The notes: a model not told the origin generated them from the sequence alone. Numbered from the stretch's first letter, positions 27,828-36,641 are shown. The stretch is DNA of 64,000 bases from Campylobacter sp. CCUG 57310 (GCF_013201975.1 NZ_CP053845.1:930001-994000); one strand, 5' to 3'. Numbers and translations are program-made.

Positions 27828-28574
27828 GTGAAACAGACCGCTTTTATCACGGGAGCAACATCGGGCTTTGGCGAAGCTACGGCAAGAGCGCTTAGTAAAG
27901 AGGGCTATAAGCTCATACTTTTAGGACGCCGCGAAGATAGGCTCAAACGACTTGCTGCCGAGCTTGGTAATGCTCATACCATAGCAGCCGACATAAGAGA
28001 TAAGGAAAAAATTTTTAGAGAAGTTGCAAATTTGCCGGAGAATTTCAAAGACATAGAAATTCTCGTAAATAACGCAGGGCTTGCGCTTGGACAAGAAAAA
28101 ACAAACGAAGCAAGTATCGAAGACTTTGAAACGATGATAGATACGAATATCAAAGGGCTTTTATATGTAACCAAGGCTGTTTTGCCGATAATGACGGCTC
28201 GCAAAAGCGGCTATATCATAAACTTAGGCTCGGTTGCCGGTGAGTGGCCGTATCCGGGCGGAAATGTCTATGGCGGCACAAAAGCCTTTGTTAAGCAGTT
28301 TAGCTTTAATCTTAGAAACGATCTGCAAGGTACGGGAATTCGCGTCACTCAAATCGCGCCTGGTATCGCAAAGACCGAATTTAGCCTTGTTAGATTTAAA
28401 GGAGATAGCGCAAAAGCCGATGCGGTATATGACAAAACTCGGTTTATCACATCCGAAGATATCGCGCGTATTATAGTTGATTGTATAAATTTACCAAAAC
28501 ACGTAAATATAAATTCGCTTGAAGTTATGGCGACGACGCAGACTTGGGCGGGATTTGCTTTTGAAAGGGAGTAG
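27828..28574 (+). CDS. Short-chain dehydrogenase (YdfG-like)
   Basis: NADP-dependent classical SDR of 248 residues. The cofactor motif is TAFITGATSGFGEATARALS (TGxxxGxG), the acidic/Arg region LLGRREDRLKRL suggests NADP, NNAG is at about residue 81, and the catalytic Ser-Tyr-Lys are in LGSVAGEWPYPGGNVYGGTK. The sequence pattern is like E. coli YdfG, which reduces 3-hydroxy acids and malonic semialdehyde. GTG start with an excellent AAGGAGGAGA site. It abuts the NhaC gene, whose ATG follows its stop directly. Confidence 0.9.
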   Translation: MKQTAFITGATSGFGEATARALSKEGYKLILLGRREDRLKRLAAELGNAHTIAADIRDKEKIFREVANLPENFKDIEILVNNAGLALGQEKTNEASIEDFETMIDTNIKGLLYVTKAVLPIMTARKSGYIINLGSVAGEWPYPGGNVYGGTKAFVKQFSFNLRNDLQGTGIRVTQIAPGIAKTEFSLVRFKGDSAKADAVYDKTRFITSEDIARIIVDCINLPKHVNINSLEVMATTQTWAGFAFERE

Positions 28575-30245
28575 ATGAGATATTTAGCTTTATTTTTACC
28601 TATATTGATGTTTGCAGATCCTGCAAAAAATGCCGAATTATTCGGTATATTTACACTTATCCCGCCTGTTGTGGCGATAGTCCTTGCATTTATCACCAAA
28701 GATGTTATCTTATCGCTTTTTATAGGTGTATTTAGCGGAACTTATCTGCTAAGCGTTATGAATAACGGTGTGATAATGTCTTTTGTAAAAGGATTTGTCG
28801 ATATCGTTAAGCGCATAGTAGGCTCAATGGCCGATAGCTGGAACGCAGGCATTATCCTTCAGGTGCTTTGTATAGGTGGCGTGGTAGCTCTTGTAACTAA
28901 AATGGGTGGCACCAAAGCTGTTGCTTTATGGCTTAGTAAAAAAGCAAAAACCGGAATTTCAGCTCAAATTTCAACTTGGGTGATGGGGCTTTTTGTCTTT
29001 TTTGACGATTATGCAAACGCCCTTATCGTAGGACCTATCATGCGTCCGATAACCGATAAATTTAAAGTTTCAAGAGAAAAGCTTGCTTTTATCATCGACG
29101 CAACGGCTGCACCGATAGCAGGAATTGCCATCATATCCACATGGGTCGGACTTGAAATTTCACTCATTAAAAACGGCTACGAGCTAATCGGAATAACCGA
29201 TATAAACGCATTTGGGATATTTGTAGAGACGATTCCTTATCGCTTTTATAACCTCTTTATGCTTTTGTTTGTGGTCTGTACGGCAATGATGGGGCGCGAA
29301 TACGGAAGCATGCTTGCAGCAGAGCGTAGAGCTCGCACGGGAGAGCTTCATTCAAGCAAATCAAGAATGGTTGATATCGAGGATAAGACTCTTGAGCCAA
29401 AAGAAGGCATCAAGCTTCAGACATCAAACGCCGTTATACCTATATTGGTTCTTATAATAGGCGCTTTTGTTAGTTTTTATTTTAGCGGTCTTAGTTCGCT
29501 TGAGGGCGAAACTCTTGAAAAGGCTCTTGCAAATCCGCTTACTTTTGAAACGCTTAGAGAAACTTACGGTGCGGCTGATGCTTCAGTAGCGCTTTTCCAA
29601 TCAGCTCTTTTAGCTACTATAGTGGCGATACTAATTGGCGTTTATAGAAAAATTTTCGGCGTAAAAGAGGCTATTGAGACTTGGGTTAAAGGCTGGAAAA
29701 CGATGATAGTTACGATTGTTATCTTGCTTCTTGCGTGGTCTTTGAGTTCGGTTATCAAAGAGCTTGGCACATCAAGGTATCTTGTCGATATGCTTTCAGA
29801 CGCCACGCCTAAATTTATCCTGCCTGCGACTATATTTATACTTGGCTCTTTTATCTCGTTTTCAACGGGAACCAGCTACGGAACGATGGGAATTTTGATG
29901 CCTCTTGCCATACCTCTTGCAAATGCCGTGGGTATAAGCAGCGGGCTTGAGGGCGACGCGCTTCATGCGTATATGATCATAAATATTTCAGCCGTGCTTA
30001 CGGGGGCGATATTTGGCGATCACTGCTCTCCGATATCAGATACCACCATCCTTTCCTCAATGGGTGCGGGGTGTAACCACATAGACCACGTCCGCACGCA
30101 GATGACCTATGCACTTAGCGTAAGCGCCATAAGCATACTTGTAGGATATATACCTGCTTCTTTGGGACTTAGTGTGTGGATAGTGCTTCCTCTTGGGTTT
30201 TTAGCGGTATTTTTAACGGTAAGATTTATAGGGCAAAAGGTTTGA
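28575..30245 (+). CDS. NhaC-family Na+/H+ antiporter
   Basis: Inner-membrane protein of 556 residues with about twelve hydrophobic segments. NhaC/ion-transporter family motifs: FITKDVILSLFIGVFSGTYL, GIILQVLCIGGVVALVTKMG, FFDDYANALIVGPIMRPITD, SFISFSTGTSYGTMGILMPL and GAIFGDHCSPISDTTILSSM. The last, with GDHCSPISDT, is diagnostic. It should exchange cytoplasmic Na+ for protons. An N-terminal segment (YLALFLPILMFADPAKN) could be a signal-like extension. It sits between the SDR gene and trmA with 0-1 nt gaps, so all are co-transcribed. Confidence 0.92.
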   Translation: MRYLALFLPILMFADPAKNAELFGIFTLIPPVVAIVLAFITKDVILSLFIGVFSGTYLLSVMNNGVIMSFVKGFVDIVKRIVGSMADSWNAGIILQVLCIGGVVALVTKMGGTKAVALWLSKKAKTGISAQISTWVMGLFVFFDDYANALIVGPIMRPITDKFKVSREKLAFIIDATAAPIAGIAIISTWVGLEISLIKNGYELIGITDINAFGIFVETIPYRFYNLFMLLFVVCTAMMGREYGSMLAAERRARTGELHSSKSRMVDIEDKTLEPKEGIKLQTSNAVIPILVLIIGAFVSFYFSGLSSLEGETLEKALANPLTFETLRETYGAADASVALFQSALLATIVAILIGVYRKIFGVKEAIETWVKGWKTMIVTIVILLLAWSLSSVIKELGTSRYLVDMLSDATPKFILPATIFILGSFISFSTGTSYGTMGILMPLAIPLANAVGISSGLEGDALHAYMIINISAVLTGAIFGDHCSPISDTTILSSMGAGCNHIDHVRTQMTYALSVSAISILVGYIPASLGLSVWIVLPLGFLAVFLTVRFIGQKV

Positions 30246-30246
30246 T

Positions 30247-31362
30247 TTGACTGCAAGCGAGTGCAAATTTGTAGGAGAGTGCGGAAGTTGCACTCTAAAT
30301 TTAAGCTATGACGAGCAGGTTGAGTTTAAAAAGAAATTTATAAAAGAAAAATTTAGCGAGTTTTACGGAGGCGAATTTGAGTTTTTTGCCTCCGTGCCGA
30401 CTTGCTACCGAAGTAGGGCTGAATTTGGTATCTATCACGACAAAGATAAACTAAGCTACTATATGCGTGGAGACAAGCGTAAATTTGTGCTAATTGACGA
30501 GTGTTTGAAGGTTGAAGCTAAAATCGCAAATTTAATGCAGCCTCTTTTAAATTTCATCGAAAAAAACGAAAATTTAAAGCATAAACTATTTGGCATCGAG
30601 TTTATCTCGACTAAAGATAGCCTGCTTGCTATGCTTTTGTATCACAAGAAGCTTGATGGGCTAAAGAGCGAATTTGATGAGCTTGCAAACAAATTTGACA
30701 TATCCGTAATCGCAAGAAGCAGAGGACAAAAGCTAGTTAGCGGAAGTGAAAATTTAAGCGAACGACTCTATATAGAGGGCAAGGAGTATAAATTTAGCTT
30801 TAGCGAAGGAGCTTTCATACAGCCAAACAGAGCCGTAAACGAAAAGATGATATCTTGGACCAAAGGCTGCGTTCATGGAGCAAACGATCTGCTTGAGATG
30901 TATTGTGGTCACGGGAATTTCACTATCCCGCTTGCAAGCGAATTTAATCAAGTTTTGGCAACTGAAATTTCTAAAAAATCGATTGCAAATGCTCTTAAAA
31001 ACTGCGAGCTAAACGAAGTTAAAAATATCAAATTTATAAGAGTTGGCAGTGAAGAGCTTATGCAGGCTTTTAGCGGAGTGCGAGAATTTCGCAGATTAGA
31101 AGGCGTAAATTTAAAAGCCTTTAATTTCTCTCACATCCTTGTCGATCCGCCTCGCGCGGGACTTGATATGAGTGTGATAAATTTCATCAAAAACTACGAA
31201 AATATCATCTATATATCCTGTAATCCCGAAACTTTAAAAGAGAATTTAAAAGAGCTTGATAAAAGCCACGAGGCGGTTAAATTTGCGATATTTGACCAGT
31301 TTGCAAATACGACTCACATAGAGTGCGGAGTGCTTTTAAGGAGAAGAAGTGCAAATTCATGA
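30247..31362 (+). CDS. trmA: tRNA (uracil-54-C5)-methyltransferase
   Basis: Makes ribothymidine at position 54 of tRNAs. The 371 residues contain VGECGSCTLNLSYDEQVEFK, FRSRAEFG-like CYRSRAEFGIYHDKD, GAFIQPNRAVNEKM, motif I LEMYCGHGNFTIPLASEF, VDPPRAGLD and the nucleophile cysteine in YISCNPETLKENL. Length and order match TrmA, not RlmD. TTG start 1 nt after the antiporter stop; an alternative start was not found. Its end overlaps the broken CoA-binding gene by 14 nt. Confidence 0.93.
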   Translation: MTASECKFVGECGSCTLNLSYDEQVEFKKKFIKEKFSEFYGGEFEFFASVPTCYRSRAEFGIYHDKDKLSYYMRGDKRKFVLIDECLKVEAKIANLMQPLLNFIEKNENLKHKLFGIEFISTKDSLLAMLLYHKKLDGLKSEFDELANKFDISVIARSRGQKLVSGSENLSERLYIEGKEYKFSFSEGAFIQPNRAVNEKMISWTKGCVHGANDLLEMYCGHGNFTIPLASEFNQVLATEISKKSIANALKNCELNEVKNIKFIRVGSEELMQAFSGVREFRRLEGVNLKAFNFSHILVDPPRAGLDMSVINFIKNYENIIYISCNPETLKENLKELDKSHEAVKFAIFDQFANTTHIECGVLLRRRSANS

Positions 31363-31754
31363 AATTTTAAAAACAGCTAAAAACATAGCCATAGTAGGCT
31401 TAAGCCCCGATGAGAGCAAGGCTAGCAATGCGGTGGCTAAATTTTTGATAAAAGAGGGGGTTTAGGATTTTCCCTATTTATCCGAAAGAGGATGAAATTT
31501 TAGGCTTTAAAGTATATAGAAATTTAAGCGAAATAGATGAAGATATCGACATCGTAGTGATGTTTAGAAAGGGCGAATTTGCAACCGCTCTTGTTGAAGA
31601 TGTGATAAAAGTAGGTGCTAAAACGCTTTGGCTTTAGCTTGGTATAACAAACAAAGCGGCCAAAGAGCGCGCAAAAGAAGCGGGTGTGAATTTCGTAGAA
31701 GACAGGTGTATAAAAATCGAATTACAAAGGCTAGAAAATGATATCGTTAAATAA
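31349..31754 (+). pseudogene. Broken CoA-binding-domain (YccU-type) protein gene
   Basis: A GTG at 31349 opens a frame reading QIHEILKTAKNIAIVGLSP then ASNAVAKFLIKEGV, the N-terminal Rossmann fold of small CoA-binding proteins (about 130 residues). A TAG follows at once. Dropping one G from the run GGGGG at 31456-31460 restores the frame as IFPIYPKEDEILGFKVYRN, through VVMFRKGEFA and AKTLWL. There an in-frame TAG (31636-31638) replaces the family's CAG (WLQLGI). The frame then continues LGITNKAAKERAKEAG to the end. Two independent lesions argue for true decay and against sequencing error. From memory C. jejuni has an intact CoA-binding gene between trmA and ilvA (Cj0829c). Confidence 0.85.
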
Positions 31755-32949
31755 AATAATCCAAGCAAAACGCGCCATAAGCGGCTTTGTTTATAAGACG
31801 CCGTTTGCGTTTAGTCCTAAGCTTAGCTTGCTAAGCGGAGCGCAAATTTATCTTAAAAAAGAGAATTTGCAACGCACGGGAGCTTACAAGATAAGAGGCG
31901 CATACAATAAAATAGCAAATTTAAGCGATGAAGAGCGTGCAAAGGGCGTAGTTGCGGCAAGTGCGGGCAATCACGCTCAAGGCGTAGCTATATGCGCTAG
32001 GGAGTTTGGTGCGCCAGCCATCATTGTAATGCCCGAATCAACACCGCTTTTAAAGGTTTCAGGCACAAAGGCTCTTGGTGCGCAAGTGATTTTAAAGGGC
32101 GATAACTTCGATGAAGCTTACGAATACGCAAACGAATACGCAAGAGAGCGAGGAATGAGCTTCATACACCCTTTTAGCGACGAATTCGTAATGGCGGGGC
32201 AGGGCACGGTAGGGCTTGAGATGCTTGATGAAGTCGCCGATCTTGATATGATCATAGTGCCTGTCGGCGGAGGAGGGCTTATAAGCGGTATAGCAAGCTG
32301 CGTTAAGCAGGTAAATCCAAACATCAAAGTAATCGGAGTAAGTGCCAAGGGCGCTCCTGCGATGTATGAGAGCTTTAAGGCTAAAAAGAGTAAAAATTCA
32401 AAAACCGTTCGAACGATCGCGGACGGTATTGCCGTAAGAGACGCTAGTGAGGTTACTCTTGCGCATATATTAGAGTGCGTTGATGATATAGTTCAGGTTG
32501 ATGACGAAGAGATAGCAAACGCGATTTTGTTCCTGCTTGAAAATCAAAAGATCATCGTTGAAGGCGCAGGGGCGGTCGGAGTCGCCAGTGTACTTCACTC
32601 AAAAGTGAAATTTGAAAAAGACGCAAAGATCGGTATAGTCTTAAGTGGCGGAAATATCGATGTGCAGATGCTAAACATCATCATCGAAAAGGGTCTTATA
32701 AAATCGGCCAGAAAGATGACGATAAAGGTTACTTTGGTTGATAAGCCAGGTGCGCTTATGAGTCTAACCGACTGCTTAAAAACCGCAAATGCAAATATCG
32801 TTAAGATTGATTACGATAGATTTTCTACCAGTCTTGATTATGGCGATGCAAGTATCACAATCACGCTTGAAACTAAGGGCAAAGAGCATCAAGAGATGGT
32901 GCGAAACACTCTAAATGATCATGGGTTTGAATTTACTCAGCTGTTTTAG
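31738..32949 (+). CDS. ilvA: Threonine ammonia-lyase with C-terminal ACT-like domain
   Basis: PLP enzyme that deaminates threonine to 2-oxobutyrate for isoleucine synthesis. The 403 residues carry LKKENLQRTGAYKIRGAYNK with the PLP lysine in AYKIRGA, AASAGNHAQGVAICA, the glycine loop VPVGGGGLISGIA and VLSGGNIDVQML. The C-terminal part from about residue 325 (KMTIKVTLVDKPGALMSLTD) is an ACT-like regulatory domain, as in the TIGR01127 type, shorter than E. coli IlvA. It begins within the tail of the CoA-binding pseudogene. Confidence 0.94.
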   Translation: MISLNKIIQAKRAISGFVYKTPFAFSPKLSLLSGAQIYLKKENLQRTGAYKIRGAYNKIANLSDEERAKGVVAASAGNHAQGVAICAREFGAPAIIVMPESTPLLKVSGTKALGAQVILKGDNFDEAYEYANEYARERGMSFIHPFSDEFVMAGQGTVGLEMLDEVADLDMIIVPVGGGGLISGIASCVKQVNPNIKVIGVSAKGAPAMYESFKAKKSKNSKTVRTIADGIAVRDASEVTLAHILECVDDIVQVDDEEIANAILFLLENQKIIVEGAGAVGVASVLHSKVKFEKDAKIGIVLSGGNIDVQMLNIIIEKGLIKSARKMTIKVTLVDKPGALMSLTDCLKTANANIVKIDYDRFSTSLDYGDASITITLETKGKEHQEMVRNTLNDHGFEFTQLF

Positions 32950-33089
32950 ATAAATTTGGTTTATTGTGCCCGTACGGATTTAAAGCGGTCAAATTTAAGC
33001 AAGCTTTTATCTAAATGCAAAGTATGAGGCGGTAAATTTAACAATCCCTTTACCAAATTTTGATAAAATCGCGCTAAAAGGAGAAAGAT

Positions 33090-33782
33090 ATGGTTGATTA
33101 TGTAATAGTTGCGCTTCTAGTTTTGGTTTTGATCGTATTTGGCGTGATATATAAGGTAAATAAGCAGGCTTCAAAAGCGTCAAAAGAGATAAAAAGCGAT
33201 ATAACGAGCGAAATTTCGCAGATAAAATCAATCGGCGAGCTTTCGGTATTTCAAGTTTATAGCAAAGAGATCGTGACAAAGACCGATCATGCGTTTGGAA
33301 GCTTTGGCAAGGAGTATCTGCGCTGGCTGGTTAGTGAAAAGAAGCTTTCGATGATATTTGAATTTGAGATAAATTTCATCTACGATCTAACAAGTCCTAA
33401 GATGGATATCGTAAATACGGCAAACGGCGAGTATCTTATCGTAATGCCGCCTTGTAAATATAAATTTTCGATTGCCAATATGAAATTTTATGATGAAAAA
33501 AACGGCAAATTTATACCGTTTTTGTTGCCTGATTCGCTAAACGGCTTTTTTGGAAGTACGTTTACGGAAGAAGATAAAAATAAGCTCATAACAGAGGCTA
33601 GAAACGAGGTTGAGAAGATGTCAGTTAAGCTAATTTCCGAGCTTCAAAACAAAATTCACAAATCGGCTCGCGATACTCTTGAGGCGATTGCAAAAAGCTT
33701 TGGCGCAAGGTCGGTTAGGTTTGAATTCCATGATAATGACGAGCCGCTTGACAGACGCTTAAATCTACAAAACGTAGCCTGA
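33090..33782 (+). CDS. DUF4230-like single-pass membrane protein
   Basis: Protein of 230 residues with one N-terminal membrane helix (YVIVALLVLVLIVFGVIYKV) followed by a soluble domain starting at about 55. The region SIGELSVFQVYSKEIVTKTD resembles the start of the DUF4230 domain, and the C-terminal helix LISELQNKIHKSARDTLEAI is also compatible. The domain has no known activity. ATG preceded by AAAAGGAGAAAG. It stands between ilvA and the convergent hcp, with a double hairpin between. Confidence 0.65.
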   Translation: MVDYVIVALLVLVLIVFGVIYKVNKQASKASKEIKSDITSEISQIKSIGELSVFQVYSKEIVTKTDHAFGSFGKEYLRWLVSEKKLSMIFEFEINFIYDLTSPKMDIVNTANGEYLIVMPPCKYKFSIANMKFYDEKNGKFIPFLLPDSLNGFFGSTFTEEDKNKLITEARNEVEKMSVKLISELQNKIHKSARDTLEAIAKSFGARSVRFEFHDNDEPLDRRLNLQNVA

Positions 33783-33784
33783 AT

Positions 33785-33847
33785 TTAGCCTTTAGTAAAG
33801 AGGGCTAAAATTTAAAAATTTAAGGAGAGTTTTAACCCTCCTTTTTT
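33785..33847. terminator. Two hairpins between convergent DUF4230-like gene and hcp
   Basis: TTAGCC/GGCTAA (33785-33790 with 33803-33808) and AAGGAG/CTCCTT (33822-33827 with 33838-33843). The second is followed on the plus strand by a T-run, and on the minus strand the hcp stop lies directly upstream. Likely terminators for both converging genes. Confidence 0.5.
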
Positions 33848-33850
33848 ATT

Positions 33851-35185
33851 TTACTCTCCCAAATATTTTTTAAGATCGGCTTTAGCGTCGCCGCTTATTA
33901 ATCCAAGATTGTAATTTTGCACTAAGAAATTTAAAATTTCCTCATTCATAAACTCAGGCAGACTTGGTCCCACGTGAATATTTTTAACTCCAAGATATAA
34001 AAGTGCAAAGAGTATGATGATAGCTTTTTGCTCCATCCACATAAGCACGATAGAAACAGGCAGGTCGTTTACCGCTATGCCCGTAGCTTCGCTAAGAGCT
34101 AGAGCGATTTTAACCGCGCCGTTGCTGTCGTTGCACTGTCCAAGATCAAGATAGCGAGGAATTTGCGTGCCTTCGATGAAGCCAAAATCAATGTCGTTAA
34201 ATCTAAATTTGCCACAGCTTGAAGTAAGTATCACGCAGTCTTTTGGCAAGCTTACGGCAAGTTCTCGGTAGTATTCGCGGTCTTTTCCCGGTGCATCACA
34301 GCCTGCTATAACGAAAAATCGGCGAATTTTGCCTTCTGTTACCGCCTTTAAGATTTCACCTGCCATAGGTAAAATCGCCTTGTAATGATGACCCGTGCTT
34401 ATGATCTCATCGCTATCAAATCCGCTTATATCAGGAAGGCTTAGCGCTTTTTCAATCACAGGAGTAAAATCATCGCCGTTAATATGCGTCACATCCTCAG
34501 TGCCTGCGATATCATATCCAAAGAGCCTATCTGCGTATGTGCAGGATGAGCGAAGCGGAACTATGCAGTTGGTGCTCATTATGATAGCGCCTTGCCAAGC
34601 GTTAAATAACTTAGTCTGATCAAACCAAGCCTTGCCGATATTGCCTTTAAGGTGTGGATATTTGCGTAGCTCAGGATATCCGTGTGCAGGAAGCATCTCT
34701 GAGTGAGTGTAGATATTTACGCCTTTGTCTTTGGTCTGCTCAAGTAGCTCTTTAAGCATATGAAGGTTGTGTCCGCTAACTAAGATCGCCTTGCCTTCGG
34801 CTTTGTTTTGTGTGACTTTAACGGGACTTGGAACGCCGTAAGTGCTAGTGTGCGCATCTGAAAGCAGATCCATTACCTCAACTCCTGCTTTGCCGACTTT
34901 TAGAATTTGCTCGATATGCTCCTCAAAATTAAAATTCATATTTGTAAGCGTGAAATAAAGCGTCTGCGCTATCACATCATCTACGTTTTTGGTGTTTGCG
35001 CCAAGCTCGTTTGCATGGTGACGATACGCGCTCATGCCTTTAAGCCCAAATATCATCATATCTTGAAGCCTAGCCTTTGTGCTATCCTTGCCGCAGGTTC
35101 CTTTATCTTGCCCTTTTGAGCCACACCCGTTTGGAGCGCTCATCTCGCACTGGTAACAAAACATCTTTTGATCTATCGAACTCAT
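33851..35185 (-). CDS. hcp: Hybrid cluster protein (short type)
   Basis: Hcp holds a cubane cluster and the hybrid Fe-S-O cluster and acts as a high-affinity nitric oxide reductase and/or hydroxylamine reductase in anaerobes. The N-terminal FCYQCEMSAPNGCGSKGQDK then GTCGK gives C-x2-C-x7-C-x9-C for the cubane. Hybrid-cluster ligand regions VIAGCDAPGKD, LTSSCGKFRF and the glutamate-bearing VLMWMEQKAIIIL are present. With 444 residues it is about 100 shorter than E. coli Hcp (about 550), so it is of the class III type lacking one helical bundle. An FNR-type palindrome lies 60 nt upstream. No hcr reductase gene is adjacent. Confidence 0.93.
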   Translation of the reverse strand: MSSIDQKMFCYQCEMSAPNGCGSKGQDKGTCGKDSTKARLQDMMIFGLKGMSAYRHHANELGANTKNVDDVIAQTLYFTLTNMNFNFEEHIEQILKVGKAGVEVMDLLSDAHTSTYGVPSPVKVTQNKAEGKAILVSGHNLHMLKELLEQTKDKGVNIYTHSEMLPAHGYPELRKYPHLKGNIGKAWFDQTKLFNAWQGAIIMSTNCIVPLRSSCTYADRLFGYDIAGTEDVTHINGDDFTPVIEKALSLPDISGFDSDEIISTGHHYKAILPMAGEILKAVTEGKIRRFFVIAGCDAPGKDREYYRELAVSLPKDCVILTSSCGKFRFNDIDFGFIEGTQIPRYLDLGQCNDSNGAVKIALALSEATGIAVNDLPVSIVLMWMEQKAIIILFALLYLGVKNIHVGPSLPEFMNEEILNFLVQNYNLGLISGDAKADLKKYLGE

Positions 35186-35244
35186 CTTGTATCCTTTCTT
35201 TGTTGAAATTTGCTAAAATTGTATTGAATTATCAAAATTTAAGT

Positions 35245-35260
35245 GTTGATACGTATCAAC
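35245..35260 (-). promoter_or_regulatory. FNR/CRP-family operator upstream of hcp
   Basis: GTTGATACGTATCAAC is a perfect 16-bp palindrome containing TTGAT-N4-ATCAA, the E. coli FNR consensus. On the minus strand a TACAAT -10 element follows at 35223-35218; the transcription start expected about 7 nt later (near 35211) puts the palindrome centre at about -41.5, the class II activator position. Seen directly; the start point is estimated. Confidence 0.75.
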
Positions 35261-35394
35261 GCCCAGTGGTTTTTAGAATAAACAATGGCTCAAATTTAAA
35301 TAAGGCATTTGCAAGCGCGATTTTTATATGAGGTCGGCGTTTATTTAAGAGTTGTTGCCTTGGGCTTGTTTTTAATAAAATTTAAAGGTATAAA

Positions 35395-36084
35395 ATGGCG
35401 ATTGTAAAAGCCTTGCTGATAGGTGAAGTTAAAACTTATGGAGATGCAAATTCAAACGATGCGCTTAATAAAATTTGGCAAAGTGCGATATTTAAAACGG
35501 CGACCGAGGGTGAAATTTATGCAGATAAATTTGGCTTTCATGGCGATGAAGTAGCTGATAAAAGGCATCATGGTGGAGTTGAAAAGGCTATATTTGCAAA
35601 TTCTTACGAGAATTATCCTGTGTGGAGTGAGTTTTTAGGTTTTGCAAATTTGCCATTTGGCGCAATGGGAGAAAATTTAACCATATCAGGACTTCATGAG
35701 AATGACGTTTTTATCGGTGATGTGCATAAGATAGGCTCGCTTGTGCTTGAAGTAAGCCAGCCTAGAAAGCCTTGCTTTAAGCTATCAAAACGCTGGATGA
35801 ATGCAGGCGTAGCAAAAGAAATTTTTAGAAGCGGGCTTAGCGGCTGGTATTATAGAGTGCTTGAAGCCGGTTCTTGCAAAGCGGGTGATAGTGTGGATAT
35901 GGTTTTTCGAGATAGTGACTCCATGAGCGTGGCTGATGTAAATCGCGTATTTTATTCACCCAAAGAAAATGCCCATTTGATCGATAAATTTATGAATTTA
36001 AAGGCTTTAAGCGCAGGTTGGCAAGATGATATGAAAAGACGTATCGAAGGTGTTTACGATACATCCTATATGGATAAAATTTAG
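35395..36084 (+). CDS. MOSC-domain protein (YiiM-like)
   Basis: Protein of 229 residues with a MOSC domain (molybdenum cofactor sulfurase C-terminal), of the YiiM type. Visible are KFGFHGDEVADKRHHGG, GAMGENLTISGL, the conserved cysteine in VSQPRKPCFKLSKRW and a C-terminal 3-alpha region. YiiM-like proteins bind molybdenum cofactor and reduce N-hydroxylated substrates such as 6-N-hydroxylaminopurine. Location next to hcp (hydroxylamine/NO) is suggestive but the two genes are divergent and share only the 209-nt gap. The FNR-type box is 135 nt upstream and could affect both. Confidence 0.85.
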   Translation: MAIVKALLIGEVKTYGDANSNDALNKIWQSAIFKTATEGEIYADKFGFHGDEVADKRHHGGVEKAIFANSYENYPVWSEFLGFANLPFGAMGENLTISGLHENDVFIGDVHKIGSLVLEVSQPRKPCFKLSKRWMNAGVAKEIFRSGLSGWYYRVLEAGSCKAGDSVDMVFRDSDSMSVADVNRVFYSPKENAHLIDKFMNLKALSAGWQDDMKRRIEGVYDTSYMDKI

Positions 36085-36209
36085 TGGTTTAAATTTACCG
36101 AGTTTGGTTTGCTAATACTATTAGATTGAAAATTTAGACAATTATTTCTTTGTCTGGCTTTTAAATAGATAAATTTACTTTAACTTTGGCTATTTTATCA
36201 GTTTATATC

Positions 36210-36238
36210 TTGACAAAAAACGAAAAAATGAATATAAT
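36210..36238 (+). promoter_or_regulatory. Consensus sigma-70 promoter for tRNA-Gln/tRNA-fMet
   Basis: TTGACA at 36210-36215, 17-nt spacer, TATAAT at 36233-36238: exact consensus in both boxes, rare in Campylobacter where -35 boxes are usually absent. The tRNA starts 20 nt further on. Confidence 0.82.
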
Positions 36239-36258
36239 CACGTTTTCTTATTTGGTAT

Positions 36259-36333
36259 TGGGGTATCGCCAAGCGGTAAGGCATCAGGTTTTGGTCCTGA
36301 CATTCAGAGGTTCGAATCCTCTTACCCCATCCA
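36259..36333 (+). tRNA. tRNA-Gln (TTG)
   Basis: 75 nt cloverleaf with encoded CCA. Acceptor TGGGGTA pairs with TACCCCA; the anticodon arm CAGG-TTTTGGT-CCTG shows anticodon TTG; the T arm is AGAGG-TTCGAAT-CCTCT. The weak first pair (T-A) is typical of tRNA-Gln. It would be charged through Glu-tRNA(Gln) and GatCAB if the genome lacks GlnRS. Confidence 0.97.
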
Positions 36334-36351
36334 ATTTCAACCTTATATTGA

Positions 36352-36426
<75 letters not shown>

Positions 36427-36464
36427 AACTCCCATTTTATCGATGTTTCAAAGCACTTAAAAAC

Positions 36465-36641
36465 TTACTTAATTTTTGCTGAAATTGAATTTAGTAAATT
36501 TTCGATAGTTTCTTGCGATTTTTTAACGTTACTTGTGATGTATTTTTGAGTAGTAATTATATTTGTGTGACCAAGTGTAAATGATACTTGCTCGATAGGT
36601 AATTTAAGATAGTTTATTGAGTATGTGCTGATGTGTAAAAT
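36465..36641 (-). pseudogene. C-terminal remnant of a tyrosine recombinase (integrase)
   Basis: The minus strand reads LKLPIEQVSFTLGHTNIITT followed by QKYITSNVKKSQETIENLLN and ends with a stop at 36465-36467. LGHTNIxTTxxYI is the C-terminal catalytic box of tyrosine recombinases (His of LGH and the nucleophile Tyr). Upstream text is broken by a stop at 36642-36644 and no N-terminal part or RHT box is found, so only about 58 codons remain. It lies 39 nt from the tRNA-fMet 3' end, pointing at it, the usual place for an integrase of a tRNA-targeting element. Infer an island that integrated here and was lost. Confidence 0.72.

Noticed and set aside
31456-31460. Poly-G phase-variation switch in the CoA-binding gene
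   Set aside because: Only five G, and a second independent nonsense codon downstream means a slip would not restore the gene.
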